Below are positions 1 to 10,294 of a stretch of 64,000 nucleotides of DNA, piece by piece (the first letter of the stretch is position 1; the number at the start of each line of letters is the position of its first letter). Below the pieces are notes generated by a model. That model did no database searches. It was not told the DNA's origin and was given only the letters and a program-made list of their open reading frames with translations. The position numbers and the translations under genes were made by a program. Source of the stretch: Protonemura montana (Eukaryota; Arthropoda; Insecta; Plecoptera; Nemouridae); NCBI GenBank assembly GCA_947568835.1, contig OX387611.1, positions 7,382,001 to 7,446,000 of the forward strand, in the 5' to 3' direction.

Positions 1-421
1 TCGCTATTTAAGGCGAGGTATAATAATGCCAGATTGTAAAAGCTCTCGGTCAGGATTTCTCTCATGTCGAGGGGTAGAATTTCATATCACTTAATCTCTT
101 ACATTTTGAGTATGAAATGTTTTTCTGGATTGAGAAACGATCTGATTCAGCTTCAGGTTCATTTGCATTATGACAACTGTGCCTACATTGGTTTTAATTG
201 TGAGTAAAACATTTTTTTAGGTGTTTTTTCAATCCTTAAGGGAAATTCTAGTGCTTGAAATATTTTAAGATTCGGATCTTTTGCAAATTTTAGTCACTCA
301 GTGAAAAGTGAAAAGTGAAAGTGAAAGTGCAAAGTCCTTTTGCAAAAAGGATAATCGGGACTAATTGGCATCTGTTGTATTGAAAAAAAACTTATAATGT
401 TTTTTTTTTAAAGATAAATAG
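1..421. other. AT-rich unique sequence
   Basis: No gene or recognised repeat is visible. Positions 300-335 hold a short run of GTGAAA/GTGAAAA repeats (five imperfect copies). The rest is low-complexity A/T sequence with short homopolymers. Confidence 0.5.
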
Positions 422-478
422 TTGAAATCCCACTGCCGACACCAAATTGTAACGGGTTGATCCCACCGCTGACGCCAA
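422..478 (-). mobile_element. possible LTR end / primer-binding-site junction
   Basis: Read on the minus strand, the sequence GTTACAA runs directly into TTTGGTGTCGGCAGTGGGA. A TTACA terminus followed by TGG-plus-acceptor-like sequence is how many Gypsy/Pao-type LTR elements pass from 5' LTR into the tRNA primer-binding site. The same arrangement is partly duplicated just upstream on that strand (TTGGCGTCAGCGGTGGGA), and related sequences lie at 8566-8615 and 55490-55531. No LTR pair, gag or pol remnant was found nearby. It could be a solo-LTR edge or chance similarity. Confidence 0.3.
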
Positions 479-1834
479 CTGTACTTTTCTTTGCTGTGAT
501 CTGTTAAAATACCTACAAATACTCTCAAAAATGTATTTTCGCCAATGCAATCTCTTTCAGAAACGATGATCTATACAGCCTTGCTTCTGGTGTGTGTTAT
601 TATTATTTTTTATTTTTAGTTAAGCGTTAATTTTTGAGCAGGACATTAAGTCAGAACATTAAATCTAGTATTATCTATCTATTACACCAAATTTTTTTTG
701 CTAAGTAAATCGCAATAAAGTCCTATAACCGGGAACCCAAAATCACTCACATCACTCATGGCAGCTGCGGGCAAAACATATTGACCATCAAAAAGTACGC
801 TTTTTATTCACTAATTTTTTTAAATACTCTTTATGAATCAGGTTGCAGTAGGTCTTATGGGAAAAATGAGTCAAGTTGGCTTTTAAATAGGTGGTTCTTA
901 CAAACTACGGACTTAAGGTATTGAAAATCCTTGTTTCTGCCATTTTAACTCACTCTCAAAACAAAACATCGCTTTCTTAAACCACCGTCCTGTTGAATCC
1001 TCGTAAAACTACCAACCAAACAGCACAAAAAAGTAACATGTCACGGTCCCTGGTGACACCTTGGAGTGTACCAACTTTTTTCGACTTATTCCATCACGGC
1101 CAGATTGACAACCATTAGTCACTGCCATTTTGAGTGCCCCAGGCGCAAACCAGGAGCTCTAGTGACGTGGGTAGGGGATCGGGGGTCGATCAGCACGATA
1201 AACAAGCCAAAATCGAATGATTAATATCGACTTGAACGCTTCCCAGCGGCATGCTTTTAAACTAACGCATTAATTACGAAACGTAGTAAACGTTGGGTAA
1301 CAGGAACGACGTAATCGTTCTCTGGCAGTTCGAACGTCCATAATGATTAGTCTAATGGGGCTTATCGGTAAAATGGGGTGTGGGGTGATGTTGGAAATGT
1401 AACTGTGGATATTCATTTACATCGTCATGGCCATTTTGGAAAATTATGACTCTGGTCTGTGGTCGTTGGAGAGGGGTTGAAGGTGGGGAAAAGGGGGTGG
1501 GACGTAATTAAATTTATGACGATTAGTTGAGTAAAAAGCAGAGTCGATTAATTCGAATTAAACGTGGCGTAACGAGCGATACTATCGGTCATAGTTGATT
1601 TGTACGAACTTTATGAAGGCTGTGATTGCTGCAAATTGATTAAATGCGTGTACGATTGTGTGCGGTAATTTGGTTTTGAATTTTACATTTTTGGGGCGGT
1701 GATTTTTTGTTTGTTTTGGTGGTGAATTTGGTGGTGGGCTTTAAGGCCTTGATAATGGCAATACTTGTGTTGTGTTCGTTTATTATGTCTTTTACAACGC
1801 TCAACCCTCAACGTGAGTTTGATTTCATAGGACT
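479..1834. other. unique sequence with a TAAT-rich, less AT-rich block
   Basis: No gene is recognised. Positions 1140-1640 are richer in G+C and CpG than their surroundings and carry many homeodomain-type TAAT/ATTA cores (near 1219, 1268, 1341, 1506, 1526, 1548). GTCAC(1040-1044) and GTGAC(1053-1057) form a small inverted repeat. This could be a regulatory block, but that is inference only. Confidence 0.35.
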
Positions 1835-1982
1835 TGTTTTTAGACTCATGTCTACTTTATCTAATCTTAGCACTAAAAAAACGATTTGAAATGGGTTTTG
1901 AATGCTAAGTGAAGAACAACTAAATTTCCCGACGTTTCGTAACATATACTAGTTACTTCTTCAGAGGTTTGAGCAGTCCTGA
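1835..1982 (-). mobile_element. Penelope-like retroelement fragment with hammerhead-like core
   Basis: Read on the minus strand, the copy runs from a hammerhead-like core through GAAACGTCGGGAAATT and TTGTTCTTCACTTAGCATTC to the family 3' end, AAGTAGACATGAGTCTAAAAA. The core has CTGAAGA (1958-1964), a GTAAC/GTTAC stem (1952-1956 with 1939-1943) and GAAAC (1934-1938). Three relatives are at 36428-36660, 48108-48151 and 57755-57821, all sharing this 3' end. Hammerhead motifs next to CGAAACGT are known from Penelope-like elements. One extra unpaired A separates CTGAAGA from the stem. No coding part is present. Confidence 0.5.
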
Positions 1983-2185
1983 CAATTTTTCGAAAACAAA
2001 AGAACAACAAAAAATTATAACAATTACCTAGTTCAAGCATCCTAAATGCATCTAAATAAAATAATCAGGGTCAGAAACTCAAAAACGTAACTTAATTTAT
2101 ATTTTAAAAAATATGAAAAATAGTGCTTGCCGAATTCAAAAACAATGCCGCGACCGTATTTGATGCTGTTTTTTTTCTGCTTAAG

Positions 2186-2280
2186 CTTGATTGATTGATT
2201 TGTGGGTTTTAACGACGCACTGTTTTGACAACGGACCCTGTGGCTTATGGTGTCGATGAAAATATGATGATGATTTTGCG
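2186..2280 (-). mobile_element. 5S-derived SINE, 3' fragment
   Basis: This is the 3' end only. A TTGATTGATTGATT tail is followed by the conserved TTTAACGACGCACTGTTTTG and the ATGATGATG-rich stretch. The head and core are missing. Orientation is set by comparison with the full copy at 61259-61708. Confidence 0.75.
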
Positions 2281-3340
2281 TTTGTATGTTTAAATGTGTT
2301 AAAATACGCGTACATTTTCTTAGATTTAAACGGGATTCAACACACACACAAATATAGTCTCCTTCTTATTTTCTAGTTATTCATTTAAAAAAGAGTGCTA
2401 CTTCAAATTTGACGTTTATTCTTGAAAACAGGAAGCATTTTTCTTTTTCTCCGTTTTTTTTTCTTCAAGAACTTCTGACAGTGAACGTTAAAGAACTCGA
2501 AAAATCCGAATAATTATTAACATGTTTTGCATTTTAAATTGTATTTATTTTGCAAGCCCCGTCCACGTCCCTTTCCGTTATTCCACAAGATGAGCTTTTT
2601 TTTCCCCACGTCTCCTGTCAAGTGGAATAACAAAAGTCGAGCATTCATAGTTTCTGTGTTCTAGCAGTCTTTTATTCTTATCTTTAGTTGACGACCATAT
2701 TGTAAGATGCTACGGTGGTGTTTTTCTTAAACAAAGTATAAACTACGCTCAGCAAGACATACTTTTTTTTACAGAGACACCACCGGTCGTCTTAAAGTGA
2801 CATATGAGCCAAATTGTATTTTCAAAAAACACCCAAAAATTATTTTTGTTGATTTCCGCCATCTTTTTAAGCTGTAGAGCCTTTTTCATGAAAAAATTGT
2901 TCGCTTTTTAGTTATGGTGAAAACCTTTAATATCTAATTATTAATATCTAGACAGTTATTTCCGTGCATAATTAGAATTAAAAAAAAAATCCCACTAATG
3001 AAATCATTACATAAACTTAAATCACGTGTGATAAGCATTCCTTGCGCTGTTAGTCTCTTTAATAGGCTAGATAGACCTCAGAGCTTTTGACAGCTAAAGT
3101 GACCTTTTCACCGTTGGTTGCTTTATCAACGAAAAGTTTAATATATAGTTAAATAAGTAAAGTAAAATAATATCTATATATACAAGATAATGTGTATAAT
3201 GCGGATCATTTTTTAATCTTTAAATATTTTATGCATACAAAACTATATGCGTTCATGTCAAACACAATTCAAAATATGCTTTTGTTTCGGATCAGATTAA
3301 TTAACATCAAACATTAAGTTCCCAGTGGAACTTTTTGCTT
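2281..3340. other. AT-rich unique sequence
   Basis: No gene or repeat is recognised. The sequence is strongly A/T-rich, especially 3130-3300. Several 8-10 nt A and T runs are present (2455, 2590, 2760, 2980). Confidence 0.5.
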
Positions 3341-3930
3341 GTGGCAGAGTCACATGCCCAGTCGAACACGTGAAAGTTGCACTGAGACAGAGTCACATGC
3401 CCAGTCGAGCACGTGAAAGTTGCACTGGGGCAGAGTCACATGCCCAGTTGAACACGTGAAAGTTGCACTGGGGCAGAGTCACATGCCCAGTCGAACACGT
3501 GAAAGTTGCACTGGGGCAGAGTCACATGCCCAGTCGAATACATGAAAGTTGCACTGGGACAGAGTCACATGCCCAGTCGAACATGTGAAAGTTGTACTGA
3601 GACAGAGTCACATGCCCAGTCGAACACGTGAAAGTTGCACTGAGACAGAGTCACATGCCCAGTCGAGCACGTGAAAGTTTCACTGGGGCAGAGTCACATG
3701 CCCAGTTGAACACGTGAAAGTTGCACTGGGGCAGAGTCACATGCCCAGTCGAACACGGGAAAGTTGCACTGGGACAGAGTCACATGCCCAGTCGAACACG
3801 GGAAAGTTGCACTAGGGTAGAGTCACATGCCCAGTCGAACACGGGAAAGTTGCACTGGGACAGAGTCACATGCCCAGTCGAACACGGGAAATTTGCACTG
3901 GGGTAGATTCACATGCCCAGTCGAACACGC
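3341..3930 (+). repeat. 43-bp minisatellite array, about 13.7 copies
   Basis: The unit is 43 bp and contains CAGAGTCACATGCCCAGTCG and AACACGTGAAAGTTGCACTG. Units differ at a few positions (GGGG/GGGA/GAGA before CAGAG; CACGTG or CACGGG). The last four units share the CACGGG variant, so the array seems to have grown locally at its right end. Because 43 is not a multiple of three, the short open frames inside are chance. Downstream sequence (GGTGGCTCC...CAGTCAGTC) resembles the right flank of the same repeat at 49140-49193. All five loci of this unit lie in the same orientation. Confidence 0.97.
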
Positions 3931-4683
3931 AGGTGGCTCCCAGTGCACACCCTGGGCGCATCATTGCAGTCAGTCAGCATGTTTCAAATTTTCAAAACTG
4001 GCTCGAACTTTCTAAGAAATATAGTTTTGTTTACGTACAAGAAGCGTTTTGTGTTGAATACTTGATAAAATGTACAAGGAAATAGATAAAAAAAAATGTG
4101 CGGCATTATAACAGCGCCGCAGAGACCGTGGTTAAAACAATGCGACGTTAAACCCCACTAATTACATTACATTTATTCTGTTAGTAATTTGCCCTCATGG
4201 CAATGATACGTTTACCAATTTTAACGCTTTCTCTACATACTTTAACTTATTCCGCTTTATTTAAACAGGAATTCATAAATAATTTCTCGTTCGCAATTAG
4301 TAATAAAAAAGGATGGAAATGAATGCAGTTATTTCTCGAGAGTCAAAGTAAGAAACCAGCTAAATAAGAGCGGCCAAGTTAAATAATTGTCAGCAATTCA
4401 CAGAAAAAAGTTCACCGAATAAATTGCATAAGCATTATGCAAAAACAATCATCTTCCCCTCGGATGTTTATATTCATGAGATAAAATTTATTAGAAGCAA
4501 ATGGAAAAAACTAAACTGTGTAATCAAAAAAAAAATGCACGTTGGCTTGCTTGGACGGATCCGTGTCCCCAAATAAATAAATGAGGGAAAAGAAAATTAA
4601 AACGCACTACGGTCTGTTCATCATAAGGGTGTTCTAACGATTAATTGCACGTTTGCAATTTGCCACCACACTCACAAACTTCC
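3931..4683. other. array flank and AT-rich unique sequence
   Basis: Positions 3931-3980 look like a degenerate right flank of the 43-bp-repeat element. The rest is unique A/T-rich sequence without a recognisable gene. Confidence 0.4.
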
Positions 4684-5085
4684 AATACTTTGAAACACCG
4701 CTTCTCATTAAACCCTGAAGTTAAGCAACACTGAACCTGAATTGGTGTTGGATATGTGACAAGACCCTGTCCAGGAGAAATTAGAGAAATAATTGTTAAA
4801 TTCAGAACAACAACGTTATTTGTCTTGTTGAAATCTTTTAAAAGCTTGTATTTTTGTGAAGAAATTCTGATGTTAAAACTAAAGCATCATTCGGAATAAA
4901 CTGAAAGCCTGAAGTCCTCTTGGGTCTTATCAACAGAAGTAGGCTACGTGCTGGCATCGTTTTTTTTTCGCTTTTTTTAGACTAGGCTAGGTTAAAAATC
5001 CAATTATTCACCGAAGTCACAAGACCGGTGCTACAGAGTCTATCATTAAAGTAATGCGTCGTCAAAACACGACAAATTAATTAAT
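4684..5085 (+). mobile_element. 5S-derived SINE, old diverged copy
   Basis: The 5S-like head (GAAGTTAAGCAACACTGAAC, then GGTGTTGGATATGTGAC) is at 4684-4765. The distal core and 3' part (AGTAGGCTACGTGCTGGCAT, GACTAGGCTAGGTT, AATGCGTCGTCAAAACACGA) are at 4915-5085, ending in a short AATTAATTAATCAATC tail. The intervening linker and CCTTCGGAAGG hairpin have been lost or replaced. Confidence 0.75.
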
Positions 5086-6765
5086 CAATCGGCAAGCAAA
5101 ATCAAAATTGAGCTTATCCTGAAAGTGCCGAGTCAAGATATTGCGATTTCGAACATTTCTAGTAACATTTTACAGAAGTTAAAGCGTATTGCATTGAAAT
5201 GAGAGCCAACGAAAAAAAAAAGAAAAAGAAAAACACGAACAAGTCGAAATCGCAGAGCGTAATTTATCTAAAATTACCTCTGCCGACTTCTTTTGACGTG
5301 GCAACAAAGCAAATTAGACTAGCAAATTAATAATTGCCGCTTGAACGTTGCCTAATGCCGGCCTTTGCATTGATCAAAGACCACGTAGCTCAAACAAAAA
5401 GTAGCGCTCGGGCTTCGAACAGCGGGTGGTCGGTGAACGTAATTGGGCACAATTAGTGGAAGTGCCTCGTGTGTACGGAAAGAGATGGCTTAATGCTGCG
5501 ATAGATGGATGAAAAAAGTGCAGTGCAGAGATGTACTCGACAGATGATAAAAGTTAGTTTTAAAAATTAACTTGAGTGTTTTAAGAATTATTAATATATA
5601 TTTATTTATTTATTGCAAGTACGATTTGTATTATTAAACGCTTTTGTTTTAGAATCTTTATAGAAATCGATTTTTAAACATCTGTGTTTTTGTAATTTGT
5701 CAATAACTAATAAAATGTTGGTTGTTTTTGTCTAATGTTAATTTCTATCAGAAATTTGAGAAAATTATTGGCACTTGAGACCAGTTTTTCCGTAGATATT
5801 CTTGCAGTTATACTATAATTAGAATGCTTTAATTTTTAAATGTTACATATTTAGGATTACCTTTTAAAACAGCTGTTTTTTTTAATTTTTAAATTTTTTA
5901 TTTTATCCACTTGCAAAAATGAATCCTAAAAATAGTCTTCTACCAAATTCTAGGTAGAAAAAAATATATGACGAAGTACATTTTTTTTTAGAATGTGCAT
6001 TTTTAGTTTTCAAGTTGCAATGAGGAGGGTCTTTGGTCGATTCATGCTCATTTTGTCAAAATTCCGATATTTCTTATGATTCGATTTGACCATCTAAGCT
6101 TTATTGGCCAAAACAAGAAGATATCCCTATTTTTTCCCAGGTAAACCAGCAAACTTTACTATAACCCAAACGACCTGAGATTTAACTCGGTATGAGAAAT
6201 ATTTGACAACGCAGCCTAATTCGACAATTCTGACTGCTAAAATGATTCTGAGGTAAATTTGTGCTTTTACAAATAAATAAGTGAGGCTTATGTTAAAATT
6301 CGATGCACGTTAGTTTTTGGGATATACCATTTCAGGAACATTATATATAACCAAGTACGACTGTGTCAGGCTGTAAAGTCAGAATATCAAATGTTCTTTT
6401 CACAAAAAAGAGACGCAGCAGTCATATAAATATGAAATTCTTCGTAACACAGCTGTAGATACGAGAAAAATAACATCAGGAAATACGGCATTGAGACCAG
6501 CCGCCATCAAAATCGAAAGTCATTTCTTTTTACTCGATTACCGAAACAATTTGATTTATTGAAAGAATAGGGGGTCGACTTCCGTTTTCAAATTTCAGCC
6601 CGTTTCCCTTCCCTTTGCGCGGCCCCTTTGGAACGCCCACCATTACAGAGATATTGTAATAGTGGCGCAGGTACTATGGAAAACAAGATGAATGCGCCGG
6701 AAGAAGATACTCAAAAATATTAATACTAAGTACTCAGTCTGTTTGTCGCGGTAGTTGACATGTAC
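5086..6765. other. unique sequence with a GC-richer island
   Basis: No gene is recognised. Positions 5290-5530 are less A/T-rich and hold CTTTGcattgatCAAAG (a TCF-like ATCAAAG in an inverted repeat) and several ATTA cores, so the block may be regulatory. The remaining sequence is A/T-rich. Confidence 0.4.
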
Positions 6766-7738
6766 AACAGTCTAGCATGTGAGAGAAGATACCAGCACAA
6801 TGACTGCCCCCTGCATTGCTACAGTCTAGCCCGTGAGAGAAGATACCAGCACAAGGACTGTCCCCTGCATTGCTACAGTCTAGCCCGTGAGAGAAGATAC
6901 CAGCACAAGGACTGTCCCCTGCATTGCTACAGTCTAGCCCGTGAGAGAAGATACCAGCAGAAGGACAGTCCCCTGCATTGCTACAGTCTAGCCCGTGAGA
7001 GAAGATACCAGAACAAGGACTGTCCCCTTCATTGCTACAGTCTAGCCCGTGAGAGAAGATACCAGCACAAGGACTGTCCCCTGCATTGCTACAGTCTAGC
7101 CCGTGAGAGAAGATACCAGCACAAGGACTGTCCCCTGCATTGCTACAGTCTAGCCCGTGAGAGAAGATATCAGTACAAGGACTGTCCCCTGCATTGCTAC
7201 AGTCTAACCCGTGAGAGAAGATACCAGCACAAGGACTGTCCCCTGCATTGCTACAGTCTAGACCGTGAGAGAAGATACCAGCACAAGGACTGTCGTCAGC
7301 ATTGCTACAGTCTAGCCCGTGAGAGAAGATACCAGCACAAGGACTGTCCCCTGCATTGCTAGTCTAGCCCGTGAGAGAAGATACCAGCACAAGGACTGTC
7401 CCCTGCATTGCTACAGTCTAGCCCGTGAGAGAAGATACCAGCACAAGGACTGTCCCCTGCATTGCTACAGTCTAGCCCGTGAGAGAAGATACCAGCACAA
7501 GGACTGTCCCCTGCATTGCTACAGTCTAGCCCGTGAGAGAAGATACCAGCACAAGGACTGTTCCCTGCATTGCTACAGTCTAGCCCGTGAGAGAAGACAC
7601 CAGCACAAGGACTGTCCCCTGCATTGCTACAGTCTAGCCTGTGAGAGAAGATATTAGCACAAGGACTATTCCCTGCATTGCTACAGTCTAGCCCGTGAGA
7701 GAAAATACCATCACAAGGACTGTCCCCTGCATTGCTAC
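6766..7738 (+). repeat. 54-bp minisatellite array, about 18 copies
   Basis: The unit is 54 bp, for example AGTCTAGCCCGTGAGAGAAG followed by ATACCAGCACAAGGACTGTC and CCCTGCATTGCTAC. As 54 is 18 codons, one frame stays open across many units and would repeat SLARERRYQHKDCPLHCY. I treat this as a by-product. A 2-nt deletion near 7360 breaks the frame, most unit-to-unit differences would change residues, and there is no start context or splice site. A second array of the same unit is at 49795-50382. Confidence 0.96.
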
Positions 7739-8565
7739 CAACTCACAAATGAAATATCAATGATGATTTCAGAGGCGGTATCTTAAAATACTTATTTAAT
7801 TTATTAAATTAATTCGCAAAAAGTAGACATATTTCTTCATCTGCTCAAAAATCTCTAGGGCAAAAGAAAAATGTCTGTCATTAGTGGAGAAAATATGTTT
7901 AAAGGTACTTATATATTTTTAATTTTCCATGAGAACCAGCAAAACGAACGGTAGCGCCTCTATCTGGAAAGTATTTACTTTGTCTGAACAGGAAATAGTC
8001 ATTTTATTTTATGCTAAAACGATAGACACAAGTCTCCATACATTTTTTTCCCAAATTGGTCAGCAGGCACCAACATTTTAGGTTATTTTTTTTATAAGAG
8101 TACTTTTTGAAAAAGGTTATGAGTATGGATTAATTAGATAACCTATTGGTGTTTAGTGTGACTGTCGAGTCACATTCGCCACTGGATACTGTGATCGCGT
8201 CGACGCCACACTTTTGTTCTACGGGTTTTGACGCGGTCGACTGATTTATGTTAAAATGTGGCGATGGCGAAACGGGGAAGGAGAAAGAAGGGAAGGATTG
8301 CAAAGTCCCCCACCGAAAAAAAAAAAAAACGCATGGAATTATTATACACGCTGAATTTACGCGCTGAATGGCGGGCGAATATTTTTTTTTGCTCATTTTA
8401 TTAAAAATATTACTGGGCACTGAAAGCGACAAAAAAAAAGAAGAAAAATGTAAATAACCGAATTAAATTTGTGTTCGTTGTGCGTGTTTTATCGTCAGGC
8501 TCACGAGGGTGCATGTGGTAAAGAAGGAATAAAAACAGGAATTGTCACAAGGTTTTTTACATGGA

Positions 8566-8615
8566 TTATTTCCCGGATCCCTCTGCACTGACACCAATTG
8601 TTGTGAACTGAGTAT
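8566..8615 (-). mobile_element. possible LTR end / primer-binding-site junction
   Basis: On the minus strand ACAACAATTGGTGTCAGTGC precedes AGAGGGATCC. This is similar in layout to the minus-strand sequence at 422-478 (ACAATTTGGTGTCGGCAGTG). It could be the edge of a decayed LTR element. No paired LTR or coding remnant was seen. Confidence 0.25.
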
Positions 8616-9051
8616 TTTGTTTTGTTTCGTAGATGGACGCTTCGTTTTGAATAAAACGGTGACCAGCTGACACACACAATATGTCACAGAGTAATTGTTC
8701 TTTTGAGCTAAATATAGTTTGCCGGGCTTAATATAGATATGTTTTGTTAGGCTGGAAGTATTTTTAAAAAGCTTTTTGGACAACTTAATTGTATAACTGT
8801 AGAAAACATTTTTTTTTTCATAAAATGAACCATTTAAAAAACATTTAAAACCTTATTGTTTCCATTTTTTTTTGTAAACGTTATTTTAAATACTTAATAA
8901 ACTAATTAAATCATTGCAAATTACTGAAATGGAAAAGAAACAGTTCCTCAAGGCATTTTGTATTTTTCTCATTGGAATCTCATTTGAGTACTGAAGTCAA
9001 GAAAGCCAAATCTCATACAAAGGAATTATCATTTAATGCATTACTGTAGGA

Positions 9052-9071
9052 TATATATATATATATATATA
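9052..9071. repeat. (AT)n microsatellite
   Basis: About ten perfect AT dinucleotides are directly visible. Confidence 0.9.
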
Positions 9072-9144
9072 AATAGAAGTGGTGGTTCTGAATTTCACTT
9101 AAAATAGAAATGACTCCATGTAAGAAAACGATAATTAAAATTAC

Positions 9145-9217
9145 CTGCAATCGTACATGTCAGCAGTTTTGAGAATTAATGAGCACGTGACGGAACAAGT
9201 GAACAGCACAGTCTTAC
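9145..9217 (-). other. candidate internal exon, 73 nt (unproven)
   Basis: On the minus strand a long T-rich tract ending TTTGTTTTAG is followed by 73 nt and then CAG|GTAATT, a canonical acceptor/donor pair. Of the three frames only one is open through the segment. It begins KTVLFTC and ends TADMYDC, entering after one base of a split codon and leaving after two. No protein family is recognised. Chance occurrence of such a pair in 64 kb is quite possible, so transcript evidence or conservation would be needed. Confidence 0.25.
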
Positions 9218-10029
9218 CTAAAACAAACAAAAAAAACAACAAGATCATTAGTAAAATGGCCAAAGTGAATGTAAAGACAATGTATAGACAAAAGCAGTAC
9301 AATGTCTAGTTATATAAGTAACTAGGAATTTAAGATGCAATAAAAAGTATCTGATTGAAAAATTGAAACAGAAATATGTGTATTAATAAATCCGCTTTAC
9401 CCGTAGTGCTTTCTAAATAAAGTAATTAACATTGTCGGCCATTTTTTCGTTCAATCTACTAGAAGACAAGACTGTACAACACACCTATTCAAACTTCGAC
9501 GTCGCCAACACTTTGAAATTCAATGGCGCTTTAGAGGAGTGACAATAATTTCCATGATTCCATTTTGGGCAACCGGCTCTGGACTGATAGAAAGCAAGCA
9601 AAATGGCAACACGATTCAGTCCACTACAATGGGTGGCAGCGGCGTGTGGGTGTACCTACAATTCTGTCCGTTCATTGTGTACGGGGTAGGGTAGCAAGGC
9701 AAGTTAATAATGCACAATGGGAAGGATGGATTAGCGGCTCAGATCACGTTTGCACGGTTCCAGGAATCGAACTCTGTACAAATGGTGACTGCGAGACTTC
9801 TATGTGTAGGTTGCGAGGATTGGATACCATTGGTTGGTGATAATTATGGGGCTGGTCTTTGGTCATGAATTTGATTGGTGTTTGAGAGTCGTTATACCAT
9901 GTAGGTGAGGTTAAATTTTGTTTAATAGTTGACATATTAATAGGTAAAATGTAGCATAGCAATAATTTTATGTTTATTTTCATAGTTTTAACGTTGTGTG
10001 GTGTTTAAAACTGGTATCGGAGCAGATTT
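9218..10029. other. unique sequence, less AT-rich at 9464-9840
   Basis: No gene is recognised. Positions 9464-9840 have a more balanced base composition than the neighbourhood and open frames of about 90-100 codons on the plus strand. These lack splice or start signals I would trust and match no family I know. Confidence 0.35.
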
Positions 10030-10252
10030 TGTGGAGGAATATTGTTGTTCGCGTTCTTCTGTTCTTCGGAAAGGACGTTCAGCCAGTTTTTTTACATTTT
10101 CCTTTTGATCAAGAGTAGGCTACGTGTCGGCTCCGGTTTTCTTCTACCTTCAAAGCTCGGTTAGGTTCAACATTTTCATAATTCTTATTTACTCATTCAA
10201 AGACCAGTGCCACATGGCCTGTTGTTAAAACAGTGTTCGATAAACCCCACGT

Positions 10253-10293
<41 letters not shown>
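10030..10293 (+). mobile_element. 5S-derived SINE, 5'-truncated, with (AATC)n tail
   Basis: The 5S head is absent. The copy starts in the core at GATTTTGTGGAGGAATATTG and continues through GTTCTTCGGAAAGGACG, AAGAGTAGGCTACGTGTCGG, the T/A-rich linker and AACAGTGTTCGATAAACCCC. It ends in about ten perfect TCAA/AATC tetranucleotides (10253-10293), the longest tail among the copies. It therefore shows the family's 3' repeat directly. Confidence 0.9.

Positions 10294-10294
<1 letters not shown>

Larger units (their letters stand above)
7739..9144. other. AT-rich unique sequence
   Basis: No gene is recognised. The block contains an 11-12 nt A run near 8320, a possible primer-binding-site-like sequence at 8566-8615 (listed separately) and an (AT)n microsatellite at 9052-9071. 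Confidence 0.45.

Noticed and set aside
3341-3930. CRISPR-like array
   Set aside because: Units are contiguous near-identical 43-mers without unique spacers, in a eukaryotic sequence context.
6760-7657. 200- and 112-codon frames repeating an 18-residue cysteine-containing unit
   Set aside because: They are the translation of the 54-bp minisatellite. A 2-nt deletion separates the frames, unit differences are mostly non-synonymous, and there are no gene signals.
9553-9690. Plus-strand frame starting at an ATG near 9553 in a GC-richer island
   Set aside because: The frame is open for about 100 codons including upstream sequence, but is not recognised and lacks splice or start support.
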